A DNA stretch of 64,000 nt, taken from Litsea cubeba. Taxonomy: Eukaryota; Streptophyta; Magnoliopsida; Laurales; Lauraceae. Both the position numbers and the translations under genes were made by a program. Location of the stretch: positions 155,449,047 to 155,513,046 of the forward strand of contig CM022945.1 in the NCBI GenBank assembly GCA_012931725.1. Direction: 5' to 3'. This document shows, in pieces, positions 31,911 to 45,300 of this stretch (its first letter is position 1; every line of letters starts with the position of its first letter). A model generated the notes under the pieces. It did no database searches. It worked only from the letters and a program-made list of their open reading frames with translations, and was not told the DNA's origin.

Positions 31911-33080
31911 TCCTAAAATATATCTTTGCATGAAAAAAAGGTAAATTGTTATTTATTGCTTATTTATTATATGTAGACGTTAGAAGCCATTTGAGTCCTG
32001 AAGTTGTATGTCTTTTAGTTGATTCAGTCAATTATTAGTGCGTATGTTTCACTTTTGATATTGCCATCCCAAGCTATGGTTAAGTTTCTCTTGCATTCAC
32101 TTGACACCATTTGCGCCTCACCAATTCACACACACAAACACCTCGTGCATTGTTTAGTACCAATTGCTTTAGAGTTTTGCAGGATATTCCTCCTCTAAGG
32201 TGTCCATTTCTGATTTTTTTCAAAGAAAAGCTTAAATGCTATTTGGCCTCTTGACATATAAAGAAAGAATATTTGGAATTTCGTAGGTGGCCTTAAAAGT
32301 AGTACACTATTCTTATGTTTCTCTTGAGACCTCAGGAAACCAAACCCTGGTTGCATTCATGTATTGTCACCTCATAAATTGGGGCATTTTTTTTTATTCG
32401 GGTAAAACTCGTGCATGACTCTTTATTTGAAGCGATTATGTTTGATTGCTAATATGCTTGAAACCAACCAACCCCCAAATCCCCCCCACCCCCCCATCCC
32501 CCCCCCATCCCCCCCCCCCCCCCCCCCCCCCCCAACCAATTGATCTCTGTTTTCAAATTGAATGATAGCTTTAGGTATTATCTTAGTTAAGTGGACACTT
32601 GAGATTCAGAGCTGAATATAATAAAACCAAAATACACTCAGTTAGACTAACACTTGGACCCCATCTCAACCAATCTAATATACTCAACAAACTTAAAATA
32701 ATCAAAATGTCTAACATAAAACCCTTTCATGATCCTACCGAAATCCTAAAATGTAATCACAACCAACTCAACATGAGTACCATCACAAAAGCCATAAAAC
32801 TAACCCTATAACTAATTATACACGTCCCAAGGAAATTTTAGAATTTTTTTGACAAATTCTCCCCTGTTTTTAGGACCTCTGAAAACAATCTGATGCATCA
32901 AATGAACTTGAGAAAGAACCCCCGTTTCCCCTTGAAACTTAGATATTATCAAAGCATTATCAACCATTGCATTTTTAATAGCACAATCAATCAACTCTAT
33001 CAAATATCACCAAGATATATACAAATTTACAAAACAATCATCGTGTTCAAATGTACATCCCACAAATCTACCGATCATAA
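31911..33080. other. Non-coding spacer with C-rich microsatellite
   Basis: The only marked feature is a C-rich tract (about 32,466-32,534) ending in an unbroken run of cytosines. Lengths of such runs are error-prone in assemblies. No coding frame is supported. Confidence 0.6.
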
Positions 33081-33089
33081 AATGAATCA

Positions 33090-33238
33090 CTGGGGAGGAA
33101 GAGGAGGTCCCATCTTCTGCACAGAGGCAGCTGCACTATGTTCCTGGTGGAAGGAAATAGAAGCCAAGCTCAATACAATCCCGCCCATGTCTTTCACCTT
33201 CTCCCTGTATCTCCTGCAGGCTGCAAGTTTGGCCTCTT
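33090..33238 (-). pseudogene. Possible terminal-exon remnant, unknown gene
   Basis: The minus strand encodes about 49 residues with coding-like, charged helical character (EAKLAACRRYREKVKDMGG near its start, KMGPPLPPQ at its end) before a TGA. A stop lies just upstream in frame, so if real it would be a last exon or a captured fragment. I do not recognise the family. Confidence 0.2.
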
Positions 33239-34440
33239 AACTCCTTTTTATGCTCCTTCGCATTACTTTTAGCCCCGTGGCATGGCTTGCATTTTCCAAG
33301 CAGAGCTCATCCTGAGCATGCAATTAACTTCTCCATCAGCTCTACCTACGGCTTCCACAGCCTTTAAATCTAGAGTATATTGATCGGAAGAGACAAGCAG
33401 ATTCTTGAAATCATAAATACAAAACCAAATCAATCCTAAGATTGAAGCTTAATTAAATAGAATTAAAAATAAAAGATCAAATACACATAAAACTTACAAA
33501 TGTTAAGTAACAATGAGAAGAGATATAATTAAAGTTATCATTGGAAATCTCTCCTTGACGATGAATTAGGAGAATCGGAGTACAATTAAAGTTTTCCATC
33601 CATAGTTTTTCATCCTTCCTCTCTCAATTATGAATTTGCATCCCAGGAGTGACCGACCACTCTTGACATATGGGGAACAGAAGCGTAGGAAAAGTGTCAA
33701 TCCCAAGTAAGAAGCAGTCAAGCCGAGAGTTAAATATGCCAATTGTTCCATCAACTTGGTGTGCAATTAGACTTGTGGTTTTTATATTATTTCATCCTAG
33801 ATCCCGGTAAAGTGAAACTTCATGTAACTAAAATAATATTTTATTGTTAATCTGAATCTATATGGATACATCCATTTGAATTGTTGATAGCTCATCAATA
33901 TAAACTTTATGCATTAGTCCCATCTTTTTTCAATTTTCTTGCTTGAAGCATCTGGCCAATCCAAATTTGGGAGCTGAATATGGTCCAACAACCCACTCTG
34001 TAAACTGAGGAAGAGTTGGCATCCTGTCTCTTTAAGCTGATTGGTTTCATTTTCTTCTTTGAGAAGATTCAGCTGCTGTTCGTTGCATTCCGATCGTCTT
34101 CATCAAGGAGATCTAGTCGATCAATTTCATCTTCTTCAAGGAGATCTAGCTGATTGATTTCATCTTCTTCTTCAAGAAGATTCAGCTCCTGTTTGTTTCT
34201 GTTTGATTGTCTTCTTGTTTCTCATTAAGGCCTAATGTGTTTGATTGTCTCTTCTTTCTCAAGAAGGTTTCAGCTGATTGCTGTTCTTCTCCCGAAGCAA
34301 ATTCAGATCGATCTACTGTTCGACAGTCCTCTTGTGTTCTTCAACCAAGATAAGTCATGTCTTTTGCTTCTTTGGTTTCTTTCCCTGCAAAAGGTCATTC
34401 TCCTACATTTTTTATTTCGAATATAAGCAGTTTGATTTCT
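33239..34440. other. Non-coding; imperfect repeats before the copia element
   Basis: At about 34,060-34,330 short units (CATCTTCTTCAAGGAGATCTAG and variants) recur. They may be part of the 5' LTR or leader of the copia element that follows, but LTR ends could not be found. Confidence 0.4.
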
Positions 34441-34972
34441 GTTCGCCTTCAAAATCAAAATCATCTGCTATGGAAGTCCCAATTTTTACCTATGCTTCAT
34501 GCAAATGGATTAATGGGGTTTATAGATGGAACATATCACTGCCCTTCTGAGTTTATTGTTGATACTGAAGACAATACTACCATAGATCCTAATCCTAGAC
34601 ACTTTGAATGGGTCCAACAAGATCAAAACATCATGTGTTCGATTAACGTGACCTTGTCTGAAAGTGTGCTTGAACATCATGTTGGATTAATTTCTGCATG
34701 AGCCGTTTGGGTTGTTCTTGAACAATGTTTTGCTTCCTTGCCTAGATCTCACATTATACATATTAAAAGTCATTTACAGACAGTCAAGAATGGGACTCAG
34801 ACCATCTCTAAATACATTCAGAAAATCAAACACGTTTCAGATAGTCTGGTAGCTGTTTGTTGCTGTTGATGATGAGGATCTCATCATACATACACTAAAT
34901 GGTCTACCTTCTGAATATGGCCCCTTCAAGACTTCCATCAGGACTCGCTCCAGTCCTATCACCATTGAAGAA

Positions 34973-35590
34973 TTGCATGTTCTTCTGGTTTGTGAAGAGC
35001 TAAACAGGGATACTCCTCACCAGTCAGTCTCTGACTTAAGTTCTACTATCTTACTCACCACTAAAGATGACACTACTAAGACTAACAATAACAGCAACAA
35101 CAGAGGTCATTCCAACAATAGAGGACGTGGTCCTAATTCTCATGGGAAACAGAATTCTCAGTCAACCTGGCTGTGCTGTCGGATTTGCAATCGAACAGGG
35201 CACACTACCCTTGATTGCTATCATAGGATGGATTATTCTTATCAAGAATGCAACCCACCTGCCCAGCTTGTTGCCATGGCTGCTTCCTACAATCAGACTC
35301 CTGACCAGACCTGGTTTGCTGATTCGGGCGCCACGAATCATATCACCAACAACATGAAGAACCTCTCTATACATTCGGACTATCAAGGCACTTATCAGGT
35401 CGCCATTGGCAATGGCCAAGGTTTGAAAATCTTGAAGACTGGTTCCTCTGTTATTCATACACCCACTTCTGTTTTTAAACTGCATAATATTTTACATGTG
35501 CCTGACATTTCAACTAACCTGTTGTCCGTGCATCAGTTTTCTAAAGACAACAATTGCATATTTGTCTTTGATGCATTTGGATTCACCTGA
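34973..35590 (+). pseudogene. Copia gag C-terminus and protease
   Basis: A 205-codon frame with an Asn/His-rich stretch, the CCHC zinc knuckle and the aspartic protease DSG. It ends at 35,590 where a stop precedes a 28-bp insertion scar (35,610-35,651). Confidence 0.85.
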
Positions 35591-35609
35591 TCCTCTTTTC
35601 AGAGGAATG

Positions 35610-35651
35610 AGTAGCAGTGGTTTCCATTCAAAAAAAAAGTAGCAGTGGTTT
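35610..35651. repeat. 14-bp direct repeats around a poly(A)-ended 14-bp insert
   Basis: AGTAGCAGTGGTTT occurs at 35,610-35,623 and 35,638-35,651. Between them lies CCATTC followed by eight adenines. It resembles a target duplication around a severely 5'-truncated retroposed insert. It adds 28 bp and shifts the copia frame. Confidence 0.8.
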
Positions 35652-35695
35652 ATATCCGTTTCATATCTTTGTGAATCCTACTACTAAAACTGCTT

Positions 35696-36268
35696 TTGTT
35701 GGAGCGATTGCTTCTGCAGATACTTGGCATAGAAGGCTCAGCCATCCTTCCTCCATTTTTCAATGGATTTTATCTAGATCTAGTCTTTCTCTTGCTAAAT
35801 AGAACTACTGCACTTTCATTTTGTGAATTTTGTAGATATGGCAAAGCTTGTAAATTGCCCTTTAAACTTTCTGAAACTGTTGCTAGCTCTCCCCTAGAAC
35901 TGGTTCATAGTGATGCACATACTAATTCTGTCACTGGGTTTAGATGCTATGTGTTGTTCATTGATGAATTTCTGAAATATACGTGGTTGTTTCCTTTGCT
36001 TAATATGTCTGATGTTTTTGAAGCCTTTCGGTTTTTTAGATTACAAGTTGAATTTCTTCTTTCATTGAAAATTAAGAAATTTCAATCAGATGGAGGGGAA
36101 TACATGAGTTCCAGATTTCAATCTCTTCTTTCTGAAAGTGGGATTGTTCATCGAGTTTCCTACCCATTTACGCCTGAGCAAAACGGTTGTGCTGAGAGGA
36201 AGCACAGACATGTGGTTGAAACTGGCTTGAGAATGCATTTTACTACTCATTTACCTATTACTTATTGA
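35696..36268 (+). pseudogene. Copia integrase
   Basis: A frame with LELVHSDAHTNSVTGF (first catalytic D), FQSDGGEYMSSRF (second D) and EQNGCAERKHRH (E), so the DDE triad is present. A TGA at 36,266-36,268 and later stops cut the C-terminal domain, which continues in another frame to about 36,590. Confidence 0.85.
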
Positions 36269-36689
36269 GCAGATCCCTTCCCTACTGTTACATATCTCAT
36301 CAATAGAATGCCTGTTCCATCTTTGAGTTACATCTCTCCTTAGCAAAAGTTGTTCAATTGCCCACCCAATTACTCCACTTTAAAAGTTTTTGGATGCATT
36401 TGACATCCACAGCTATGACCTTGCAATCATAGAAAATTGAAACGTTGCACAAAACCATGTGTTTTCATTGGTTACAGCCTCAAATACAAAGGCTATCGCT
36501 GTCTTGATATTCCTTCAGGCAAAATATTTCTTTCAAGACATGTCACATTTGATGAATCCTCATTCCCTTTTCAAAAATCTGTTACTCCACAACCTGTTGC
36601 TCCTTCTCCATCTACTACTGTTTTCATTTTTGCAGCCTGGTTTCAACCTGCATCCAACTCCCCACCTTCTATACTTGTACAATATCATC

Positions 36690-36980
36690 CTCCTTCTCAG
36701 TTACTGTCTTGTTCAAGTTCACATCCAGGTTCATCACATTCTGCTGCCTCACATCAGACTATTATTACTACTGCTGTCCCACATCAGCATACAACCATTA
36801 TTACACCACATCAGAATGAGCCCTGCTACAGGGCCCGATTTTCGGGCCCGGTAGACTTTTTGCATCAGAATACTACTGCTGTCCCACATCAGAATACTAC
36901 TGCTATTTCACATCAGCATATCACCACTGCTCCCACATCCGCTTTGCCCAATTCCATTTCTCAGTTACCACCTCTTGTAA
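36690..36980 (+). repeat. Short peptide-coding repeats and a GC hairpin in the copia linker
   Basis: CACATCAG(C/A)AT(A/T) words recur about seven times. A GGGCCCG/CGGGCCC hairpin lies at 36,831-36,849. It is the region between integrase and RT. Confidence 0.6.
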
Positions 36981-37550
36981 CTACTGATTCAGATGCCGTT
37001 TCTCCCAACAATGTTACCACTTCTCCCATTCTGAGATTCAGAATCAGATAGTGCAAGTTGACACTACTGCTTCACAGCTGCTCCACCCTGCTTCACAGTT
37101 GCCACCCCGTACTTACGCACTTTCACTGATCAAATGGTGACAAGGTCAAAATCAGGGATTAGTAAGAGGAAGATTTATCTATCTACCAAACACCCCACAG
37201 ATCTTCCCTCCAATGATTAATGTGATTCATTTGAACCAGCTTCCTTTATAGAGGTGTCAAAATCTACTGCTTGGAGGCAAGCTATGTCCGATGAATTTTC
37301 TTCTCTCCAACGACAACAGACATCTGTTGTGCCCTTCACACCAGATAAGAATATCATTGGTTGTCAGTGGGTCTACAAAATCAACCACCGAATAGATGGT
37401 TCTATTGCTAGGATCAAAGTTCGCCTTGTCGCCATGGGCTTTCATCAGGAGCATGGTATTGAGTATTGACTACACAGAAACTTTAAGTCCAGTTGTCAAG
37501 CACACCACCATTAGAGTGAATTTATCTCTGGCTGTTAGTAATACAAGATA

Positions 37551-39333
37551 TAAGTTCTTGTACCAAGCCCGGCCCGTCTCAATCATGTGAGGCACAAGTC
37601 CGCCCATTTGGTCAATCACGCTGGGCTTTTTGTGACTTTCTATCACTTGTTTATTTGCCAAAATTAATCACTAAACTATAAGTAATACTTATTCGGCTCG
37701 GTCCCAGCTGGGCTTCAAGTTATCAATCATTAATCAAGACCAGCCCATATATTGAATGGGCTCAAATTTTAACTCAAAAATAAAATCCAGGCCCATCCAA
37801 GTCTTAAAATCCACGGCCCAAAACGGACTGGGCCCCTAGTTTCATCCATCTTAAAAATACAATACCCATCGACAATGGTGCTTTTCATTCTCAAGTGGTT
37901 ATCTAAGTACTTCATCTCTGGACTTCTTTTGGACGGTTTCAATGAAGATGCTCAGATACTCTCTTGCCTGTCTCGTCTGCTATCTATTTTGTTCTGCATC
38001 ATGCAAGGCATTAGCTTTCACTTCACAAAAGTCTAAAAATATTCAAAAAGGCTGGCAACATATCCTGAAAGGAGCATGTGGTACATGCAATTCCTTTGCA
38101 CTTTTTCCACTATATATTAAAATCTAGATCCACTTTTTTCATTTTAGAATTTAGCTTTTACATTAAATCCAATATTGGACAATGAAAACAAGTTGCCACA
38201 GACAAGAAAAGGCCTCAAGTGTAAAAATTTACAGAGGCTTGAAGTTAGAAAATAAAGAAGACAAGATCTCGGTGTCGCTAATTCAGCTATGACTGATTGG
38301 TAAGGAGCTGTTTGCTTGCTCTCGTTTACATACGTAACTATTACGCATGGATCACATTTGTTCAGGGCCGGGCTTCAGTTCAGCATCGCAGCAGCATACT
38401 TTGCTGCAGCATGTGTCCAGCCTTTTGGGCTGAACTAATCCAAAAGACAGCTCGTCAAAGCTATCCAATTACCATTTCCATTTGAATTTTATAATTTTAA
38501 TCTCTCCTTTTTTTTTTGTAACCATTCACTTCTGACGAGAGCCCAGATGCAATCAGTGAACTCCCACATGCTTCATTTGAATATAGGGAGTAGAACCCAT
38601 AATGCGGCGTGCTTGATGAAAATCTAAACCACTCAAAAGGATTTCTCATGCCATTAATGGGAATTCCTCAAATTTCAATTAACTCAATCTTATGCATTAT
38701 AATATGCTATATTTAATGATATTGTCACCGATATATGCATTTACATAGGATTGAAAATTAAAATGTAAATTTTATCTGAATGATGTGATTGTCAAACCCA
38801 TACTATGATGTTCAAGAAAAAATATTTAATTTAAATTTTTTATAATTATAATAATGTGCTCACAAGTAAATTTGTTAAAATCAGGCAATTTGCAATTCTT
38901 CTCAAGTCTTCTAGGCGCATTATTCAATGTTGGATGTAGAGAGCAATATGAGTTCATCAGTTTTCTTATTTTTGGGGATAATTAATAACTAGCCTATGAG
39001 TTAAATTAATTGGATTGAATATGTCCTTAAATATTTTATATTATGTTAACTAATTTATTTATGTTAAATTTCTTACATCGTTTTTTAATCAGCAAAAAAT
39101 TTTGATTTTCTTAATTATTTCTCAAATTCCTCATTAAGTGAAACTTTTTGCCCCTCCTAAGAGAAAATTCTGACTCCACTACTAGAGGTGGGAATTTACC
39201 TATCTCCTCTCGTGGATCAGAACCATTGGACCAAGGATGATTCTATTGGAGGGATATAGGCAAAGCAGCTGATGTTTCACCATAATAAGTGTATCATGAG
39301 ACACTAAACAAAGAGGTGATCTATGGACTCAGG
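37551..39333. other. Non-coding, no feature recognised
   Basis: AT-rich with scattered short frames. The block 37,560-37,850 is rich in GGGCC/GGCCC words and may be another small non-autonomous element, but I could not match its ends. Confidence 0.4.
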
Positions 39334-39341
39334 GTGCCAAC

Positions 39342-39879
39342 TACGGTTGCAAACGGGTATCCGATTACCCGGAAGTTCTGACCCGCAAAAAACCAGTTTG
39401 TAACCTATTTTAGGTTCCGATTCATAAACGGGTTCGGGTCCGATACCTAATTTAGGTTCCGATTGATAAACGTGTCCGTTTTCGGGTCCAAATAGGTTCC
39501 AACCCGTGGACCCTGGACCCTGGACCCGGCATATGAGTCTTTGATATTGCGATTTTTACTTTAAAACCAACTCTTTTTAGGCATTGTTATGTATAATATT
39601 GGATATTGTAGATTTGATGCACTGTTATAAATTGAATAATATGCTTATTTTAAGAAAAAATAAAGAATAAAGAGAAAATATAATCGATTTTGGAACTAGA
39701 TTCGAGTCCTCTAGATGGACCCGATTCTGGAACCGGATCCGGGTTTTTTTTTTTTATCGAAATCGGGTCCTGAACCAACAAAACAGATTCCGTTTCAAAA
39801 CCGGATTTGGAACCATTATTTTAAAACGGGTTCGGGTCCACTATGGTTCCGATCCGAAACCGTCCTGTTTGCAACCTTA
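39342..39879. mobile_element. hAT-type non-autonomous element, 538 bp
   Basis: The ends are TACGGTTGCAAACGGG (left) and the complement of TAAGGTTGCAAACAGG (right). They are flanked by GTGCCAAC at 39,334-39,341 and 39,880-39,887. An 8-bp duplication and short terminal inverted repeats are hAT hallmarks. The interior is built from variants of GGTTCCGA and CGGGTCC and has no transposase. Confidence 0.88.
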
Positions 39880-40081
39880 GTGCCAACTTACAGAGGACAC
39901 GTACTTTGGGGTTCATTTGAATAAAGATCCTATTCAGAAATTCCCTAGTAGGTAGTTGACCATGAAGAGCTTTCCATAGGAAAAACTGATTTTTTTAAGA
40001 CTTGAATGGTTATGAATAATCTATCTACTCATCAAATCAAAGTTCTGGATCTCTAAAAGGTGAGCCCTATTATATAATTAA

Positions 40082-41042
40082 GAGAGCTGCTATTGGCACA
40101 CAAGTTTTTTTCTTTTCCAACACAAGAGAATTTGTCTTTTTTTATTACGTTTTTACCCCTATATGAGATGACCAAAATATCCATTACCCCTCTTTTCACA
40201 CACAAGCCCATCTTCTTCCCTCCCATCCATCTCTTCTTCCCCTCTCATCCATCTCACTCTCCACTTTTCAGAAAAACTCAAAACATATTGGGCAACTCAT
40301 CTTTCTCCATTTTCTACTCTTGGGCACATCATCTGCCTCCATTTCCTTCATCTTTCATTCTTCTTGTACTTTATCTTTTTTCATTCTATCTCTAAAGGAT
40401 TTCTAGTGCAATGAAGGAAGAAAACAACAATCAAATGGTGCCTTTCAATCAGAGCAGCAGTGGAAATGTCACTTTCTTTAATTTTTTTCTCGCTTGGAAC
40501 GAGTTGCAGGTCCTGATATAAACGGTCTTTCAGGTCCGAACGGTATGCATATGTTCGGCACTGTACATCCGAACAGAAGGCATATGTTCGGCAGATAATG
40601 TCCGAACACTTGGTTTTCAGTAGACCTCACACACTGTTCAAACACTCAGGTTCGGACAGTCAACTTTTGTTCGGAACTACAGTACCGGACATATGCATTT
40701 TGTTCGGCATTTCAGATACCGAATAGTCACGATTTCTGGGTGATAAACCCTTGCGATGATGGATGAAAATCAGCCCAAATGCATGAAAAAATAGTAGAAT
40801 TTTTTGTAAAATCTTACATTGAATGAGAATCTATCCTCATAACTAGTTTTCATGAAAACAAGATAATCTAAGATAATCTAAGGGAGGATGTGTGTGGGAA
40901 GAAAGAGGGAAATGAAGGGATGGGTACTTTGGGAAATTTTGATGTGTGTGGAAAGAATTAATGTAATTTTTAAATTATAGTGATGTGTGTAAAAAGAATT
41001 TGTGTTTGAAAAGAAATTTTTTTTGTGCCAATAGCAGCACTC
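40082..41042. mobile_element. Terminal-inverted-repeat element, 961 bp, 8-bp duplication
   Basis: The left end GAGAGCTGCTATTGGCACA matches the complement of the right end (GAGTGCTGCTATTGGCACA), with further imperfect pairing inward. ATAATTAA flanks both sides (40,074-40,081 and 41,043-41,050). The interior (about 40,545-40,740) repeats words around CATATGTTCGG and GTCCGAAC. No transposase frame. The 8-bp duplication suggests hAT-type mobilisation; the family is unassigned. Confidence 0.8.
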
Positions 41043-42330
41043 ATAATTAAACAACAATTTATTATTAGTTTTATCACATTTATCTCAATTTGCTCGGCAA
41101 AATCTACTCTAGTGAGAAAATTTATATTAAATTAGGATACAAAATGAGTTCACCAGCTCTAATATGATTAGCTCAATTGAAAAAGTTAGAAAAACTAATG
41201 CAATGACAAGGCACCCAAATCAATCTATCTGTTCTAAAAATTCAAACTTAACGTTTGTGACTTCTCTTGGACTTGTCCTCTTTTTCATTTTTCCTTGCTT
41301 AGGTTGAGAAAAATACCCAACAACATCCAACTCTTCTTCTTCTTCTACCTTCACCAAATGCACTATATGGATGATTCTTCTTTGCACCTTGGACCAAGGA
41401 TAGAAGTGAGTTTGCCAAAATTGGGTTGGTCCATAATAATCAAGGATGAAAATAGCGGTTGCGGCGGGCGTAGCGGCCCGCCGCCAAAACGCTACGAAGC
41501 GGGGGATACGTAGCGTAGCGGGGATACGTAGCGGCGTAGCGGTGCGATTTGAAATAATCGCCCAAAAAATCTAAAAAAATTCCAGAAAATCCAGAAAATT
41601 ATAAAATGAAAGAATATGTGGTTCTTTTGCAAAAGTAAGTAAGAAAAGTGGGTGTAGCGGTGCCCTCAATATATGAAGTCCTGTATCGCTGAATAAATAG
41701 AAAATAGTAGTAATTATTAGTTTTTTCACATGTATTCATGTTTCTTAGTCATACTAACTTAGAAAGTAATGGAAAGCTCATAAAAAAAAAAGTAGAACAT
41801 GAAATAAAGGCATAATTGCATAAGACTTAAGAGTTACTCATTACTCAATTACTCATTAGTCATTAGTGAATATTGAACAATCAAAATATCAAATATCAAT
41901 ACTTCAACATTCAAGGTTCAAATTCAATCAAGTAAATGAACTATGAAGTGATCAAAATAAACATCAATCAACAGTCAAAAGTCAACAGTCAACACCAATT
42001 TAGAAATGACAGAGTGGAGAGTAAGTGAAGGAAGTAGGAATACCTTGGTCACCACCAAAAGGATCGTCTACCAAGATTCAAGGCACTGTTATCCTCATCC
42101 CCATCTGTGTTATCATTTGTATTGGCATCATATTGCATTTGATATTGATAAAAATTGGGATCCACCAATCCAAAGAAGGTGGTAGCCGCATGGCCTGCAT
42201 CATCATAACTTGGAGGAGGTGGAGGTGGATATCTATTATATTTTGTTTCACCGTAGTCACCATATGAGTAAGACCCTGAAATAGAAGACTGTTCGTCTCC
42301 TTGTTGCAGTTGACCATATGGAAAATACTG

Positions 42331-45300
42331 CTAGGGTCCTTGTCCACTGTAACTAGGGTTCCATGAACCAGTCCATGATGCTGCTTGTTGTCCTCCAACA
42401 CTTCCACCCATATTTCCTTGTTCATTACTACTACCTCCAGGAGCATGTGGAGCAGGTGGTGAGACTCTCCGACGCCGTTGATAACCACGATTTCCTTCCA
42501 TTCTTTCTGGAAAGTCTTGTACCTCCTCTACAGGAATGACATCTTCCTGATCGTGTTGGTAGTATTCACTAGTAGCACCTGTCCCACTAGTGTTTCCTGC
42601 TCCATCTCCCCCATCTCCTCCACCATGGCTACTCGAAGAGACGGTGGTACTCGTCCTCTCAGAAGATGACACCACATGAGCAGGAATAGCAGGTTCTTTC
42701 CCTCTAGATTGTGGGTGCGGCTGTGCACTTGTGTCTTCTCCTCCAAGTGGGGCACCCCCTGCCTCATCCATTTCTTCATCAAGCAAATCTCTAACCTCCT
42801 CCTGAAAGCCCGGATCTGAATCTAGCAATGGATCCTCTATCTCGGCTATCCATGGGAGCAAGGGATCGTCCTCTCTGAATATGTGATCCAAACTAATAGG
42901 ACAATAGTTCGGACTATCCCTTGCCTTCCTTTCTCTCGTTCTGTTTCTCAACTTTAAATTGTAATGACAATACACAAGCTTGTTGAGTTTTTGCATGGTA
43001 AGCCGATTCCTGGACTTCGTGTGGATCAAGGAGAAAGTGCTCCAATTCCTTTCACAGTTTGATGAAGTTGTAACTTGACTAAGGATGCGAACAGCCGCTT
43101 TCATTAGATTTGGAGTATCCTCTCCAAAATTCATCCACCAATCAGCTGAGATTCAAAATAAACAAATAAAATTAGATATTCCTTAAGTCCTTCCAATCAA
43201 TTGAGAGATAAATAACAAAATACTATTAGGTTGGGTGATTGGGTCTTTTGTTATCATATTCATACCAGGTGTCATTTTTCCAATTGCCCTTTGTGTGATT
43301 GGGTCAGCAAAGCCTCCTTTCCTTTGTGTGTATGTAGATATCTACAATGTGAAAATTAGGAATAAATCATTAAAGGTTTAACGAACCTATCTTAAGCATA
43401 TCTGCATATACATATGTGATATGTCATCTCAAATCTCAATCACTAACTCACCTCTTGAATGGCGTTGATGGAATCATCAATTCCCAACAATTTTCTCAAC
43501 ACTTGCCTTAATCCTACCCTCAACTCCGTCTCTATTACATCGCTGTGTTGTTGGGCATTAGGGTAATAGAATTCAGGATTAAAGAAATAACCTACATTGA
43601 AAACAAGTTGAAATGCAAAATGATTAAACATCAATCAAAGAATGATAGCTTGCTTTAAAAGCATCAAATATAGATATAACTATTGAGTACCTGCAGCATG
43701 CAATGGATGGTGCAGCTGGTCAGCCCACCGTCTATCAATAATCTGTATATATTCTTCATGATATCTAACATTTTCCATGATAGCTTGCTTAGCCCGATCC
43801 ATTGCTTCATATATATATCTCATTGTTGGCTTGTCATCACCATCTACAAGCCGCAACACTCTAACTAAAGGCTCATAAACCTTTAATAAATTAGACACTT
43901 TCTTCCAAAACTTATTGTCCATCATCAAGTTAGGGATCTCAAATTCTGGACCACTTGTTGCATTGCCCCACTTTGAACGAAGCCATTCTTCTGATGCAAA
44001 CATCTGAATCAGCTCTGTTCTAAACCTTACAAGGCTCTCCATCGCAATGAAATGGGTAGCAAACCTAGTTGATCCTGGACGAATCAAGGCATGATTATTT
44101 GTGAATCTTTTCATCAAGCTCAAAAGCCATGAATGATCACAAATAAATCTGGTAATGCTTCTACATGCCTTGATAACTTCAGCAATTTTCTTCTTCCTTC
44201 CAATCTCTTCCATAATGAGATCTATACAGTGTGCTGCACATGGAGTCCAAAACAGATGAGGCCTCTTTTTCTCCAACATCACACCGGCTGCCTTGAAATT
44301 GGCGCCATTATCTGTAACCATCTGTACAACATGCTCCTCTCCCACAGTCTCTACAACCTTGTCCATAAGAGTGTATATATATTTAGCTGTTCGTCTATGC
44401 TCAGATGCATCCACGGACTTCACAAAAACACACCCAGAGACTGAATGTACCAAAAAGTTTATTAATTGTGTTTGTGTGCCGCTGGTCCACCCATCACACA
44501 TAATGGTGACTCCATTTTGTTGCCACATGGGCCAAAAGGTCTCCACCCATGCCTTTATTTCTTTATATTCCTCATCGAGATATTTAGTGCCCACATCATA
44601 AACAGAGGGCGACTGTATTCCCCGCCCAGCTTCGGCGGCAACATCAAGAATTGTTTGGAAATAAGGGGAATCTATTGCTGTAGGTGGTATGTTCTTGTGA
44701 ATTAGCCATTTCGTTGTAGCTTTGGCTAACCCATCTCTTGCAGACTTCATTGCCCCTTTCATAACACTTGTTATATTTGGTTGTTTAGCTCCCTCTTTTC
44801 TATGTGCTAGAGGGTCAACAGAGGGAGGAGCTGCTCTTCTAGTAGAAATAATTTCTACATCAACATCCCGTTCCCGGGTGCTAAATGCCCTACGCATTGC
44901 CCCCGCAATGCCCTTGCCCCTGCTTGGCACAGCAGATGAGCCCCCTGCATCATAATTTTTGCTGCTTCCAGCAAATGCACGACGTTCATATTCTTCTTGA
45001 TGACTCATGACGGACTCTCGGCGTGCAGCCTCCATCTGTGCATCTTCATCATCAAAACCTTCATCCCCAAATACATCATAACGGGCAGCATCAACATCTT
45101 GCTGCCTCTTTTCTTTTATCTCTACCTTTCTAGCTTTGCTTTGGCTAACCAAAGCTTTCATTTGTTCCTTGACTTCCCTTGGTGCTTCGGTACAGCCAGC
45201 AACATTACCAGAAATGTGGCCCAAATGGTGCTTGAATCTTGTAATGCCCCCATTGGTCAATTTCCCACAAAACTTGCATTTTATTTTTAACCTGTTGTTC

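Larger units (their letters stand above)
34440..37550 (+). mobile_element. Degenerate Ty1/copia element, truncated in RT
   Basis: In order: a gag N-terminus (LLWKSQFLPMLHANGLMGFIDGT, about 34,460-34,540), a CCHC knuckle (CRICNRTGHTTLDC, about 35,185), a protease site (WFADSGATNHIT, about 35,313), a pre-integrase segment (TWHRRLSHPS, 35,720-35,750), an integrase core (SDGGEY, about 36,090, and NGCAERKHRHV, about 36,184), and the first part of RT (NIIGCQWVYKINHRIDGS, 37,350-37,405). Homology stops near 37,550 within RT. Many stops and shifts interrupt it. No LTR pair is recognised. Confidence 0.88.

Noticed and set aside
32466..32534. C-run as a functional element
   Set aside because: Simple homopolymer or microsatellite; the exact length is unreliable.
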